Positions 54,493 through 63,709 of a stretch of 64,000 nucleotides of DNA are shown one piece after another (positions within the stretch are counted from its first letter, which is position 1; each line of letters opens with the position of its first letter). The translations under genes were made by a program, and so were the position numbers. This DNA comes from an uncultured Clostridia bacterium (GTDB taxonomy: Bacteria; Bacillota; Clostridia; TANB77; CAG-508): assembly GCA_934154445.1 (NCBI GenBank), contig CAKPGC010000006.1, positions 1 to 64,000 of the forward strand. The letters run 5' to 3'. The notes under the pieces are model-generated. The model saw only the letters and a program-made list of their open reading frames with translations, ran no database searches and was not told where the DNA came from.

Positions 54493-55340
54493 ATGTATGA
54501 TGTAATAATTATAGGAGCGGGACCTGCTGGAATATCAGCAAGTTTATATACAGTTAGAAGAAATTTAAAAACATTAATAATATATAAAGAAAAATCATCA
54601 TTGGAAAAAGCACCTCAAATAGAAAATTTTTATGGATTTGAAAATGGCATAAAAGGTGAAGATTTGTATAATATCGGAATTAGACAGGCAAAAAATATTG
54701 GTGCAGAATTATTAGTGGATGAAGTTATAAATATACAAATGGAAAAAGAAAAATTTAAAGTTCAAACTTTAAAAAATGAATTTGAGGCAAAAGCGGTTAT
54801 ACTTGCAACAGGAAATAAAAAAAGCAAACCTAACATTAAAAATATAGATGAATATGAAGGAAAAGGCATTAGCTATTGTGCAATTTGTGATGGATTTTTT
54901 TATAGGAACAAGGATGTTGCAGTAATAGGAAATGGAGATTACGCTATATCAGAGGCAATGGATTTACAAAATGTTGTAAAATCAATAACAATTTTGACAA
55001 ATGGTAAGAGTGCACCTGAGTATAGAGCAGAAAATATTAATATTGTTACAAAAGAAGTAAAAGAGGTAAGACGGAGAAAACAAAGTAGAAGAAATAGACT
55101 TTAAAGATAATACGAAAATGAAAATTGATGGAATATTTATTGCACAAGGAATTGCAGGAAGTACAGATTTTGCAAAAAAAATTGGAGCAAAAATTGAAAA
55201 CGAAAAAGTTGTTGTTAATGAAAACATGGAAACATCAATTAAAGGATTGTTTGCTTGCCGGAGATTGTGTAGGAGGATTATATCAAATTTCCAAAGCTGT
55301 ATATGAAGGTACAAAGGCAGGATTAGCAGTTTTAAAGTAA
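54493..55340 (+). pseudogene. trxB: Thioredoxin reductase, interrupted by two +1 shifts
   Basis: A 281-aa NADPH-thioredoxin reductase when two single C bases are skipped. Seen: the FAD site IIIGAGPAGISASLY, redox CAIC (SYCAICDGFF), NADPH site AVIGNGDYAISEA. The first break at 55072 (AGA CGG A) continues as GENKVEEIDFKD; the second at 55258-55259 (TGC CGG A) continues as GDCVGGLYQISKAVYEGTKAGLAVL, the normal C terminus. Everything else is intact. Both breaks create CGG before a GGA. GTG 54484 precedes the ribosome site, so ATG 54493 is the start. trxA follows after 16 bases. Confidence 0.88.
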
Positions 55341-55356
55341 AAGGAGGATTTATTAA

Positions 55357-55662
55357 ATGGAAATAGAATTAAATTCAGAAAACTTTGAAAAAGAAGTTTT
55401 GAATTCGGAAAAACCAGTAATGGTAGACTTTTTTGCGGATTGGTGTGGACCTTGTAAAATGATGGCACCAATAGTTGAAGAGTTAGCCACAGAGCTATAT
55501 GGAAAGGCTAAAGTTGGAAAGATAAATGTTGATGAAAATCCAGATATAGCAGTTGAATATAATGTTATGAGTATACCAACTTTAATAATTTTTCGAAATG
55601 GAAAAGAAGAAAAAAGACTTGTAGGAGTGAGAGATAAAGAAGAACTTTTAAACTTGTTTTAA
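55357..55662 (+). CDS. trxA: Thioredoxin
   Basis: 101 aa. DFFADWCGPCKMMAP holds the redox pair C30 and C33; the cis-proline lies in SIPTLIIF. It reduces protein disulfides and is reduced by thioredoxin reductase, encoded just upstream. AAAGGAGG precedes the ATG. Because it is intact and cotranscribed with trxB, loss of trxB function would be surprising. Confidence 0.95.
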   Translation: MEIELNSENFEKEVLNSEKPVMVDFFADWCGPCKMMAPIVEELATELYGKAKVGKINVDENPDIAVEYNVMSIPTLIIFRNGKEEKRLVGVRDKEELLNLF

Positions 55663-55723
55663 ATAAAACTTTTTGTATGGTATATATCCATATTTAAAAA
55701 TATCGAAAAACAATAAAAAAGTA

Positions 55724-55752
55724 TTGACAAAAAATAATATTTAATATAAACT
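55724..55752 (+). promoter_or_regulatory. Promoter of the DUF4173-DUF2975-HTH unit
   Basis: Consensus TTGACA, 17-base spacer, TAAACT. Confidence 0.55.
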
Positions 55753-55818
55753 ATAACCATAAATTTGAAATAAAAATTAAGGCTAGCCAATAAATCTTAT
55801 AAAAAGGAGAACAAGTTT

Positions 55819-57336
55819 ATGAAAAAAATTTTGTATAGTAGTTTATTTTTAAGTATATTGCAGTCAATACTTTTTTGGCATAAAAGTCCAGGAATATCAA
55901 TATTAATTTTTCTTACTGTGGCAATTCTTCTAACAATATACAATTTAAAAGAAAAAAAAATGATAAAAAACAAAAAGGGAATACTATGGGCAATACCAAT
56001 AGAATTATTAGGATTAACATACTTTATATTTAACAATACTTTTTTTAAAATATTAAATGTACCAGTTATATTGATTTTATTTGTAATAATGTGTATGAGC
56101 GTTACTGAAATAAAAATAAAAGAAAACAAATTTATAAGACAAATATTAGGAAAAATATTCAAACCATTTGTAATATTATTTGATTTTATAAGTGACTTTG
56201 ATATGGATGAATTTTGGGAGAAGAAAAAAGAAAACCAAAACAGTAAATCAGATAATATTAAAAAAGTAGTAAAATCATTATTAATTGCAATACCGGTAAT
56301 ATTAGTCATAATACTATTATTATCTTCAGCAGATAGCATATTTGGAAGTATATTTAATAATGTTACCAAAACAATATCAAAAATATTAGAAATAAGAACA
56401 ATAAATGATTTAATAGGAAGAATTGTGGTAACAGCTATAGTATTTATTTATATTTCTGGATTTATAATAGCATTTGTTAAAAGTGAGAAAAATCAAGAGA
56501 TAGAAGAAAAAACAACCGGAATAAAATTAAGTGATTTAACAATAAAAATACTCTTAGTATCTTTAAACATAATTTATTTACTATTTAGTGTAATTCAATT
56601 TAAATATTTATTTATGAATGCAGGAAAAGCAGCCAATTTTGATTATGCAATGTATGCAAGGACAGGATTCTTTCAACTAATGTTTGTTTCGTTTATAAAT
56701 TTTGCATTATTACACATTTGCAAAAAAAATGAAGAAAAGAACAAACTTCTAAAAGTAATGCTAATAATTTTTACAATAATAATAGTAATATCAGCGGCAT
56801 TCAGAATGCACTTATATGAACAAGAATATGGATATACATATTTAAGATTATTGGTCTACTTTACATTAGTAACGGAGATTCTAGTATTAATACCAATACT
56901 TTCAAGAATTTGTGGCAAAAAAATAGATACATTTAAATCCACAATACGAATCATAATTATAATGTATGTTGCTTTGAATTTTATAAATATTGACAAAATA
57001 ATTGCTAGAAATAATATAAATAAATATTTTGCAGATATAGAAAATGAATCTATTGATTATTACTATTTAAAAGAAATAACTAGAACAGATTCAATTGAAG
57101 AACAATTACGAATATTAAATAAAAGTGAAGAAGGCTTATCAGCAAAAGCAAATGAGTATTTAGTAAACCTTAAATCAAGTGTAAGAACAAATCTAAGATG
57201 GTATAAATCACAATATGGAAAAGAATATAAACCAACATTTGCTGAATGGAATTTGTCAAAATCAAGAGTTAAGTCATTACTTGAAAATATTGATTTAACA
57301 GATAGGAGTATTAATTATGAAAATAACTGGAAATAG
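55819..57336 (+). CDS. DUF4173 family membrane protein
   Basis: 505 aa with about twelve membrane helices. The central YARTGFFQLMFVSFINFALLHICKK and the later YLRLLVYFTLVTEILVLIPIL are typical of DUF4173 (DUF4153 group). The C-terminal ~100 residues are soluble (ENESIDYYYLKEITRTDSIEEQLRIL). Function unknown. Its end overlaps the next gene by 20 bases. Confidence 0.82.
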   Translation: MKKILYSSLFLSILQSILFWHKSPGISILIFLTVAILLTIYNLKEKKMIKNKKGILWAIPIELLGLTYFIFNNTFFKILNVPVILILFVIMCMSVTEIKIKENKFIRQILGKIFKPFVILFDFISDFDMDEFWEKKKENQNSKSDNIKKVVKSLLIAIPVILVIILLLSSADSIFGSIFNNVTKTISKILEIRTINDLIGRIVVTAIVFIYISGFIIAFVKSEKNQEIEEKTTGIKLSDLTIKILLVSLNIIYLLFSVIQFKYLFMNAGKAANFDYAMYARTGFFQLMFVSFINFALLHICKKNEEKNKLLKVMLIIFTIIIVISAAFRMHLYEQEYGYTYLRLLVYFTLVTEILVLIPILSRICGKKIDTFKSTIRIIIIMYVALNFINIDKIIARNNINKYFADIENESIDYYYLKEITRTDSIEEQLRILNKSEEGLSAKANEYLVNLKSSVRTNLRWYKSQYGKEYKPTFAEWNLSKSRVKSLLENIDLTDRSINYENNWK

Positions 57337-57826
57337 AAGTATATCTTCAATAATAAAAATATTTTTAATAATAATGTTTGCAATATGTGTTGCATCAATA
57401 ATTACAGTACCAATAATCGTAGAAAATCAGGAGAATGTAAATTTTAAACAAATGATTATAAATGAGCCACTAGGAACAACAATAATATGCATTTATTTAT
57501 CAGGAATCCCAGCGTTGGTAATGCTATATCAATTTATAAAAGTATTTAGTTCATTAGAAAAAGGAGAAGTATTTAGCAGAAAAATAGAAAATAAATTTTT
57601 AATAGCTTCAATTTGTTCTGTTTTAATAGGAGTCATATATGGAATCAATGCAATTATGATGCCAAGTAAAATAGCACAATTAGATTATTCAGCAATTATA
57701 ACTTACATATTTTTCTCTATTATTACATCGATGATATTTCTTATATTAGGAGTTGGGCTTATTGTATTAAAAGAAATTTATAAAACCGCAATAGAAAATA
57801 AGGAAGAAAACGATTTAACAATATAG
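57317..57826 (+). CDS. DUF2975 family membrane protein
   Basis: 169 aa, four membrane helices, with the family's EKGEVFSRKIENKFLIASICSVLIG loop. Function unknown. Members are often encoded with a small YozG-like regulator, as here, suggesting the two proteins work together. Confidence 0.83.
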   Translation: MKITGNRSISSIIKIFLIIMFAICVASIITVPIIVENQENVNFKQMIINEPLGTTIICIYLSGIPALVMLYQFIKVFSSLEKGEVFSRKIENKFLIASICSVLIGVIYGINAIMMPSKIAQLDYSAIITYIFFSIITSMIFLILGVGLIVLKEIYKTAIENKEENDLTI

Positions 57827-57848
57827 GTGGAAAAAGGAGAAATAAAAT

Positions 57849-58055
57849 ATGGCGATAATAGTTAATTTAGATGTAATGATGGCCAAAAGAAAAATGTCAT
57901 CAAATGAATTAGCACAAAAGATAGGAATTACAAATGCGAATCTTTCTATATTAAAGACTAATAAAGGCAAAGCAATTAGATTTTCTACATTAGATAAAAT
58001 CTGTGAAGTTTTAGAATGTACACCTGGAGATATTTTGGAATATGTTGAAAAATAA
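57849..58055 (+). CDS. YozG-like Cro/CI-type regulator
   Basis: 68 aa, a single helix-turn-helix: MAKRKMSSNELAQKIGITNANLSILKTNKGKAIRFSTLDKICEVLECTPGDIL. A DNA-binding protein for the adjacent membrane genes, by analogy to YozG next to DUF2975 proteins. GGAGAAATAAAAT precedes the ATG. Confidence 0.88.
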   Translation: MAIIVNLDVMMAKRKMSSNELAQKIGITNANLSILKTNKGKAIRFSTLDKICEVLECTPGDILEYVEK

Positions 58056-58087
58056 ATAATGTTATGATATTATGATAAAAATAAAAA

Positions 58088-58116
58088 TTGTCAAAAAAGG
58101 GAGTCCATATTGACAA
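58088..58116. repeat. Dispersed hairpin repeat, copy 4 (degenerate)
   Basis: TTGTCAAAAAAGGGA and TCCATATTGACAA keep the ends of the 505/553/32772 repeat with changes in the right arm. It stands 4-18 bases before the PBP ribosome site, as copy 2 does before glyS. Confidence 0.55.
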
Positions 58117-58133
58117 GTTGGGAGATGTATTTT

Positions 58134-60188
58134 ATGAAAAACAAAAAGGGAGTAATAATTGCAATAGCTATAATATTAGCAATAGCAATTATAGCAGGAG
58201 TAATATTTATTATAAATAAAAATGCTCCAAAGCCAGAAGAAACACTGAGCACATATATATCATTATTAAATGAACAAAAATACGAAGAAATGTACAATAT
58301 GATCTCAGAAAATTCAAAAACACAAATATCACAGGAAGATTTTATAAAAAGAAACAAAAATATATATGAAGGAATTGATGCGTATGACATAAAAATTACA
58401 CTATCTGAAACAACAAAAGATGGTAAAACATATAACATTAAATATGATGAAAGTATGTCAACATCAGCAGGAACAATATCTTTTAAAAACACAGCAAAAT
58501 TAGTAAAAGAAAACAAAGAATATAAAATAAGTTGGTCATCTAGTATGATTTTTCCAGAGTTAAGAAGTACAGATAAAGTAAGAGTTTCAACATTATCTGC
58601 AAAAAGAGGAGAGATTTTAGATAGAAATGGAGAAAAACTTGCTAAAAATGGAAGTATTTCAAGTGTTGGAATTGTACCTGGTAAATTAGGTGAAAACAAA
58701 ACAGAAAGTATAAATAAAATATCAGAGTTAACAGGTGTTTCAACAGATTACATAAATACACAAATATCTGCTTCGTATGTTAAGGATGATACATTTGTGC
58801 CAATAAAAAAAGTTTCAGCAGATAATACAGAGTTAAAAGATCAATTATTACAAATAACTGGAATTAAGATTGTCAGTGTTGATGCAAGAGTTTATCCATT
58901 AGGTGAAGAAGCAGCACATTTAATTGGATATGTTCAAGCTATAAGTGCAGAAGAACTAAAGCAAAAAGAAGGAAAAGGATACAGCTCAAGTAGTATAATA
59001 GGAAAAGCTGGACTAGAACAGGCTTATGAAGATAAATTAAGAGGAATTGATGGAACAGAAATCTACATAGTTGACGAAAATGGAACAAGATTAAAAACAT
59101 TAGCAACTCAAGATAAAAAAGACGGAACAGATGTTAAACTAACAATAGATAAAAATATACAAAAAAATTTATACGATCAAATGAAAACAGATAAAGGTTT
59201 TTTTGTTGTTATGGAACCAACAACAGGTGAATTACTTGCAACAGTAAGTACACCATCATACAACTCAAATGATTTTGTATTGGGACTAACAAATTCGCAA
59301 TGGAATGAATTAAATAATGATGAAAGAAAACCGTTATATAATAGATTCTTACAAAGCTACTGTCCAGGTTCAACATTTAAGCCAATAACAGCTGCAATAG
59401 GTTTAACAAGTGGAAAACTTACAACAGATACAACATTTAATTATTCTGGACTAAAATGGCAGAAAAACTCAAGTTGGGGAGATGTTTATATAACGACACT
59501 AACAGCATATAACGGACCTAAAAATATAGCAAATGCATTAATACATTCTGACAACATATTCTTTGGTCAAGCTGCAATGCAAATTGGAAAAGACACATTT
59601 TGTGAAGGATTGGACAAATTAGGATTTAACGAAGATATTGACCAAACAATTAAATTTCCACTTACATTTAAAAAATCACAATATTCAAATTCAGAAAAAG
59701 CAGATATGAATGAAAAGAAATTAGCAGACTCAGGATATGGCCAAGGTGATATATTAGTAAATCCAATACATATTGCATCAATTTATTCAGCATTTGCTAA
59801 TAATGGAAACATGGTAAAACCATATATAGAATATCAAGATGGAAAAAAAGAATATTTAAAAGAAAATGTATTCACATCAGAAGCTGCAAACATAGTAAAG
59901 AAAGATTTAATTCAAGTTGTAGAAAATCCAGAAGGAACAGCAACTGATATGAAAATTCCTGGTGTTACAATTGCAGGAAAAACAGGAACAGCAGAATTAA
60001 AAACTTCAAAAACAGATACAGAAAGTGGTACTTTAGGATGGTTTGATTGTTTTACAGTTAATTATTCAGATAGTAATCCAAATGTAAACGATATGCTAAT
60101 TATAGGAATGGTTGAAAATACACAAAATAACAGCAATGGTGGAAGCCATTATGTAATTAAGAAAATAAGAACTTTATTTGTAAAATGA
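58134..60188 (+). CDS. Class B penicillin-binding protein with MecA-like N domain
   Basis: 684 aa. A signal-anchor helix (~8-25), an NTF2-like MecA_N domain (PEETLSTYISLLNEQKYEEMYNMISENSK), the dimerisation domain (AKRGEILDRNGEKLAKNG) and a transpeptidase domain with STFK (S413-K416), SDN (472-474) and KTGT (616-619). It cross-links peptidoglycan. The MecA_N layout is that of low-affinity PBPs (PBP2a, Enterococcus PBP5), so beta-lactam tolerance is possible. ATG 58134 is chosen for the GGGAG site before it. A two-component system follows after a terminator. Confidence 0.93.
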   Translation: MKNKKGVIIAIAIILAIAIIAGVIFIINKNAPKPEETLSTYISLLNEQKYEEMYNMISENSKTQISQEDFIKRNKNIYEGIDAYDIKITLSETTKDGKTYNIKYDESMSTSAGTISFKNTAKLVKENKEYKISWSSSMIFPELRSTDKVRVSTLSAKRGEILDRNGEKLAKNGSISSVGIVPGKLGENKTESINKISELTGVSTDYINTQISASYVKDDTFVPIKKVSADNTELKDQLLQITGIKIVSVDARVYPLGEEAAHLIGYVQAISAEELKQKEGKGYSSSSIIGKAGLEQAYEDKLRGIDGTEIYIVDENGTRLKTLATQDKKDGTDVKLTIDKNIQKNLYDQMKTDKGFFVVMEPTTGELLATVSTPSYNSNDFVLGLTNSQWNELNNDERKPLYNRFLQSYCPGSTFKPITAAIGLTSGKLTTDTTFNYSGLKWQKNSSWGDVYITTLTAYNGPKNIANALIHSDNIFFGQAAMQIGKDTFCEGLDKLGFNEDIDQTIKFPLTFKKSQYSNSEKADMNEKKLADSGYGQGDILVNPIHIASIYSAFANNGNMVKPYIEYQDGKKEYLKENVFTSEAANIVKKDLIQVVENPEGTATDMKIPGVTIAGKTGTAELKTSKTDTESGTLGWFDCFTVNYSDSNPNVNDMLIIGMVENTQNNSNGGSHYVIKKIRTLFVK

Positions 60189-60218
60189 AAAAGGAATGAT
60201 TAGTTATCATTCCTTTTT
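60188..60218 (+). terminator. Terminator after the PBP gene
   Basis: AAAAAGGAATGAT pairs with ATCATTCCTTTTT around TAGTT, with T run. Confidence 0.88.
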
Positions 60219-60320
60219 TTTCGGCAATAATGCAAAAAAAATCAAAAACTCTCTTTTGTTATTACAACAAATATGATATAGTATAAAATATAAAAAACAA
60301 AAATTAAGAAGGAAAAAACT

Positions 60321-60989
60321 ATGAAAAAAATATTATTAGTAGAAGACAATCAAACAATAATAATGGGACTGAAATATTCATTAGAGCAAGAGAATTTCCA
60401 AGTAATATCAGCAAAAAATGTAGCAGAATGCAAAGAAAAAATAAAACAAAAACAAATAGATATAGTATTATTAGATGTATCATTGCCTGATGGTAATGGA
60501 TTTGATATATGCAAAGAAATAAAAGAAAAACAAGACATACCTGTAATCTTTTTAACAGCACAAGATGAAGAAACAAGTGTAGTGCTAGGTTTAGATTTAG
60601 GAGCAGATGATTATATTGTAAAACCATTTAGAACAAGAGAATTAATATCAAGAATAAAATCAGTTTTAAGAAGATACGGTCAAAAAGAAGAAAACAGTAA
60701 TATAATCCAATACAAAAATATCAAAATAGATACAATATCAGCTAAAGTTTACAAAGATAATGAAGAAATTATTTTTACAAGTTTAGAATATAGAATTTTG
60801 CTTATGTTGTTTACAAATCAAAATAAATTGATTACAAGAGATCAATTGCTAGAAAAAATATGGGATATTGCAGGAAATTTTGTTAATGATAATACATTAA
60901 CAGTTTATATAAAAAGAATTAGAGAAAAACTAGGAGATGAGTCAATTATTAAGACTGTTAGAGGTCTTGGATATAGAATAGGGGATTGA
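60321..60989 (+). CDS. OmpR-family response regulator
   Basis: 222 aa. The receiver domain has the acidic pocket VEDN, phospho-acceptor D52 in LLDVSLPDG, the threonine in IFLTAQDE and lysine in IVKPF. The C-terminal winged helix (TSLEYRILLMLFTNQNKLITRDQLLEKIWD, TLTVYIKRIREKLGD, TVRGLGYRI) binds DNA. AAGAAGGA precedes the start. One base separates it from the kinase gene. Confidence 0.94.
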   Translation: MKKILLVEDNQTIIMGLKYSLEQENFQVISAKNVAECKEKIKQKQIDIVLLDVSLPDGNGFDICKEIKEKQDIPVIFLTAQDEETSVVLGLDLGADDYIVKPFRTRELISRIKSVLRRYGQKEENSNIIQYKNIKIDTISAKVYKDNEEIIFTSLEYRILLMLFTNQNKLITRDQLLEKIWDIAGNFVNDNTLTVYIKRIREKLGDESIIKTVRGLGYRIGD

Positions 60990-60990
60990 A

Positions 60991-62226
60991 ATGAAATTAT
61001 TTAGAAATAAAAATTTAAAATACTTAATACTACCAATGATAATATTAACAATATTAACAAGCATAGTCATTACAATTCAAACATATAACCAATATAAAAA
61101 AGTAACAATTACTGCAAATCAAAAAGTTGCAGAAATAATAGGAACAATAATAAATCAAGAACCAGAAATAGACACCAGAAAAATAATAGAAATATTAAAT
61201 TCAAACCAAGATACGGAAGAATATCAAAAAGGACAAGTAGAACTTTCAAAATATGGAATTAATATAAATGAGATTAATTCTATAATATCAGTTCAAAATC
61301 AAATGAAACAAAATTTGATATTAAATATTATATTAATCTTAGTATTTAGTATTTTATGGATGGCTATTATTTTTGTGTATTTAAGAAAAAGAGACAAAAA
61401 GATAAAGCAAATTACACAATATATAAACCAAATAAAAAACAGAAAATATGATTTAGATATAAACGAAAACAGTGAAGATGAGCTAAGTAATTTAAAAAAC
61501 GAATTATACAAAATTACCGTTATGTTAAAAGAAGAAAGTGAGATATCAAAAAAGGACAAAGACAACTTAAAAATGTCAGTTGAAGATATATCACACCAAT
61601 TAAAAACACCTTTAACATCAATAACAATAATGTTAGATAATTTAAAAGATAATCCAGATATGGATGAAAATATAAAACAAAAATTTATATTTGAAATTAG
61701 CAAGCAAATTGACTGGATAAACTGGCTTGTTATATCAATGCTAAAATTATCAAAATTAGACGCTAATGTTGTACAATTTTATGAAGAAAAAATTATCCTA
61801 AAAAAATTTATAGATGAAATCATAAAAAATCTAGAGATACCAATTGAAATAAAAAATCTACAAATAATTATTGAAGGTGATGAAAAAGCATCATTTATAG
61901 GTGATTATAAATGGCAACAAGAAGCGGTTACAAATATCATAAAAAATTGTATTGAACACAACAAAGATAATGCAAAAATTTATATAAAATATGAAGAAAA
62001 TACTTTATTTACAAAAATAACAATAAGAGATGAAGGCGAAGGAATTTCAAAAGAAGATTTGAAACATATCTTTGAAAGGTTTTATAAAGGCCAAAATTCA
62101 TCAGAAAATAGTGTAGGAATCGGACTTGCATTGGCAAAAAATATTATTGAGAAAAATAATGGTATGATAAGCTGTAAATCAGAGGTTGACAAAGGAACAG
62201 AGTTTGTGATTAAGTATATGAAGTAG
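60991..62226 (+). CDS. Sensor histidine kinase
   Basis: 411 aa. Two membrane helices (~9-29 and ~112-132) enclose a short extracellular domain; then a HAMP-like linker, the phospho-acceptor H202 in SHQLKTPLTS, and ATP-binding N box (NIIKNCIEHN), DEGEGIS, F box (FERFYKG) and GIGLALAKNII. The partner of the preceding regulator. The small sensor loop and the PBP upstream suggest envelope sensing, which is inference. Confidence 0.93.
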   Translation: MKLFRNKNLKYLILPMIILTILTSIVITIQTYNQYKKVTITANQKVAEIIGTIINQEPEIDTRKIIEILNSNQDTEEYQKGQVELSKYGININEINSIISVQNQMKQNLILNIILILVFSILWMAIIFVYLRKRDKKIKQITQYINQIKNRKYDLDINENSEDELSNLKNELYKITVMLKEESEISKKDKDNLKMSVEDISHQLKTPLTSITIMLDNLKDNPDMDENIKQKFIFEISKQIDWINWLVISMLKLSKLDANVVQFYEEKIILKKFIDEIIKNLEIPIEIKNLQIIIEGDEKASFIGDYKWQQEAVTNIIKNCIEHNKDNAKIYIKYEENTLFTKITIRDEGEGISKEDLKHIFERFYKGQNSSENSVGIGLALAKNIIEKNNGMISCKSEVDKGTEFVIKYMK

Positions 62227-62261
62227 TAAAAAATATACAACAAATGTAAGAGAGGTAAAAA

Positions 62262-63695
62262 ATGAACATAGGAATAGATATAGATAATGTAATATCAAAC
62301 TTTAACGAAGTTTTGAAACAAGAATTTTTAGAACATGACAAAAAACTAAGAAATACAGGAATAATTAATCCCAATAAACATATGACTGAAGGAATGTTTG
62401 ACTGGACAGATGAGGAATTATTGCCATATTATTTAGAAAACATTGAAAGAATAGCACAAAACTTAGATGTAAAAGAAGGTGCAAAAGAATATATTGAGAA
62501 ATTAAAAGAAGACGGACACACAATTGTAATTATTACGGGTAGAGATAATGGAGAATACTCAGACCCATATAGTATGACAAAGAAATGGCTAAAAGAAAAA
62601 GGAATAGAATATGATAAATTAATATTAACAGATTCGTATAATAATAATAAACATGCAAAAACAGAAAAATGCTTTGAAAACAATATTGATATAATGATTG
62701 ATGATTCTAAACGCAATTGTAGAGATTGTGTAGAAAATAATATAACAACACTTTTAATGGATACACCATATAACAGAACAGAAAATGATATTATTAGAGT
62801 CCATAATTGGAAAGAAATTTATGAATTTATTACAAACTATAAAAAAGAAAAAGCTAATGTAATACTAGATACAGACACATATAATGAATGTGATGATCAA
62901 TTTGCTCTTGCATATTTATTAAAAAATCAAGACAAATTCAACATTGAAGCAATAACAGTTGCTCCTTATTCACATAGTGATAGAAAAGAAACAATAGAAG
63001 AAACAACAGAAAAGAGTTATAACGAAATATTAAAAATATGCAACTGGTTAAACTTTAAAACAGAAAACAAAGTATTCAAAGGTTCAACTGATTACATGAG
63101 TAATGGATATAATGAAAATAATGATGCAGTTAATAAAATTATAGAAGTTGCTAATAAAAACCAAAAGACATATATTTTAGCAATTGGAGCTATTACAAAT
63201 ATTACACTAGCAATAAAAAAATCACCAGAAATTATAAATAAAATAGAAGTAATTTGGCTAGGTGGCAACAGTTTTTTAGCAAATAATAATAGAGAATTTA
63301 ATTTTGAACAAGATATACAAGCAGTTAGAGAAGTATTTGAATCAAAAGTAAAACTAACAGTAATTCCATGTAGAAATGTAGCATCAAATTTAACAACTTC
63401 AATATATGAATTAGAACATTTTTTAAAAGGAAAAAATGAGTTATGTGATTATTTATGCCAAAGATTTTATAATGATACTTATCACGGAATTCAAGAAAGA
63501 AGAGTTATTTGGGACATAAGTGTTATTGCATATATGATTAATAGATTATGGTTTGAAACAGAAGAATTTAGTTGTCCAATTATAAAAGAAGATACATCTT
63601 ACGAATTAACAAATAATAGACACAAAATAACATTTGTTAATTATTTAGACTCAAATAAAATATACAATGATTTGTTTAAAAAATTAGTAGAATAG
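62262..63695 (+). CDS. Fusion of 5'-nucleotidase (HAD) and nucleoside hydrolase
   Basis: 477 aa. Residues 1-~195 form a HAD-like 5'(3')-deoxyribonucleotidase: GIDIDNVIS (D6, D8), IITGRD and IMIDDSKRN. Residues ~198-477 form an inosine-uridine-type nucleoside hydrolase: VILDTDTYNECDDQFAL with the calcium-binding aspartates D203, D205, D211 and D212, AIGAITNITLAIK, and IWDISVIAYM. Together they could turn a nucleotide into free base and ribose. The IUNH first loop (DTDTYNECDD) has an extra spacing versus the common DTDPGxDD. Confidence 0.88.
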   Translation: MNIGIDIDNVISNFNEVLKQEFLEHDKKLRNTGIINPNKHMTEGMFDWTDEELLPYYLENIERIAQNLDVKEGAKEYIEKLKEDGHTIVIITGRDNGEYSDPYSMTKKWLKEKGIEYDKLILTDSYNNNKHAKTEKCFENNIDIMIDDSKRNCRDCVENNITTLLMDTPYNRTENDIIRVHNWKEIYEFITNYKKEKANVILDTDTYNECDDQFALAYLLKNQDKFNIEAITVAPYSHSDRKETIEETTEKSYNEILKICNWLNFKTENKVFKGSTDYMSNGYNENNDAVNKIIEVANKNQKTYILAIGAITNITLAIKKSPEIINKIEVIWLGGNSFLANNNREFNFEQDIQAVREVFESKVKLTVIPCRNVASNLTTSIYELEHFLKGKNELCDYLCQRFYNDTYHGIQERRVIWDISVIAYMINRLWFETEEFSCPIIKEDTSYELTNNRHKITFVNYLDSNKIYNDLFKKLVE

Positions 63696-63709
63696 ATAAA
63701 GGAGAAAAA

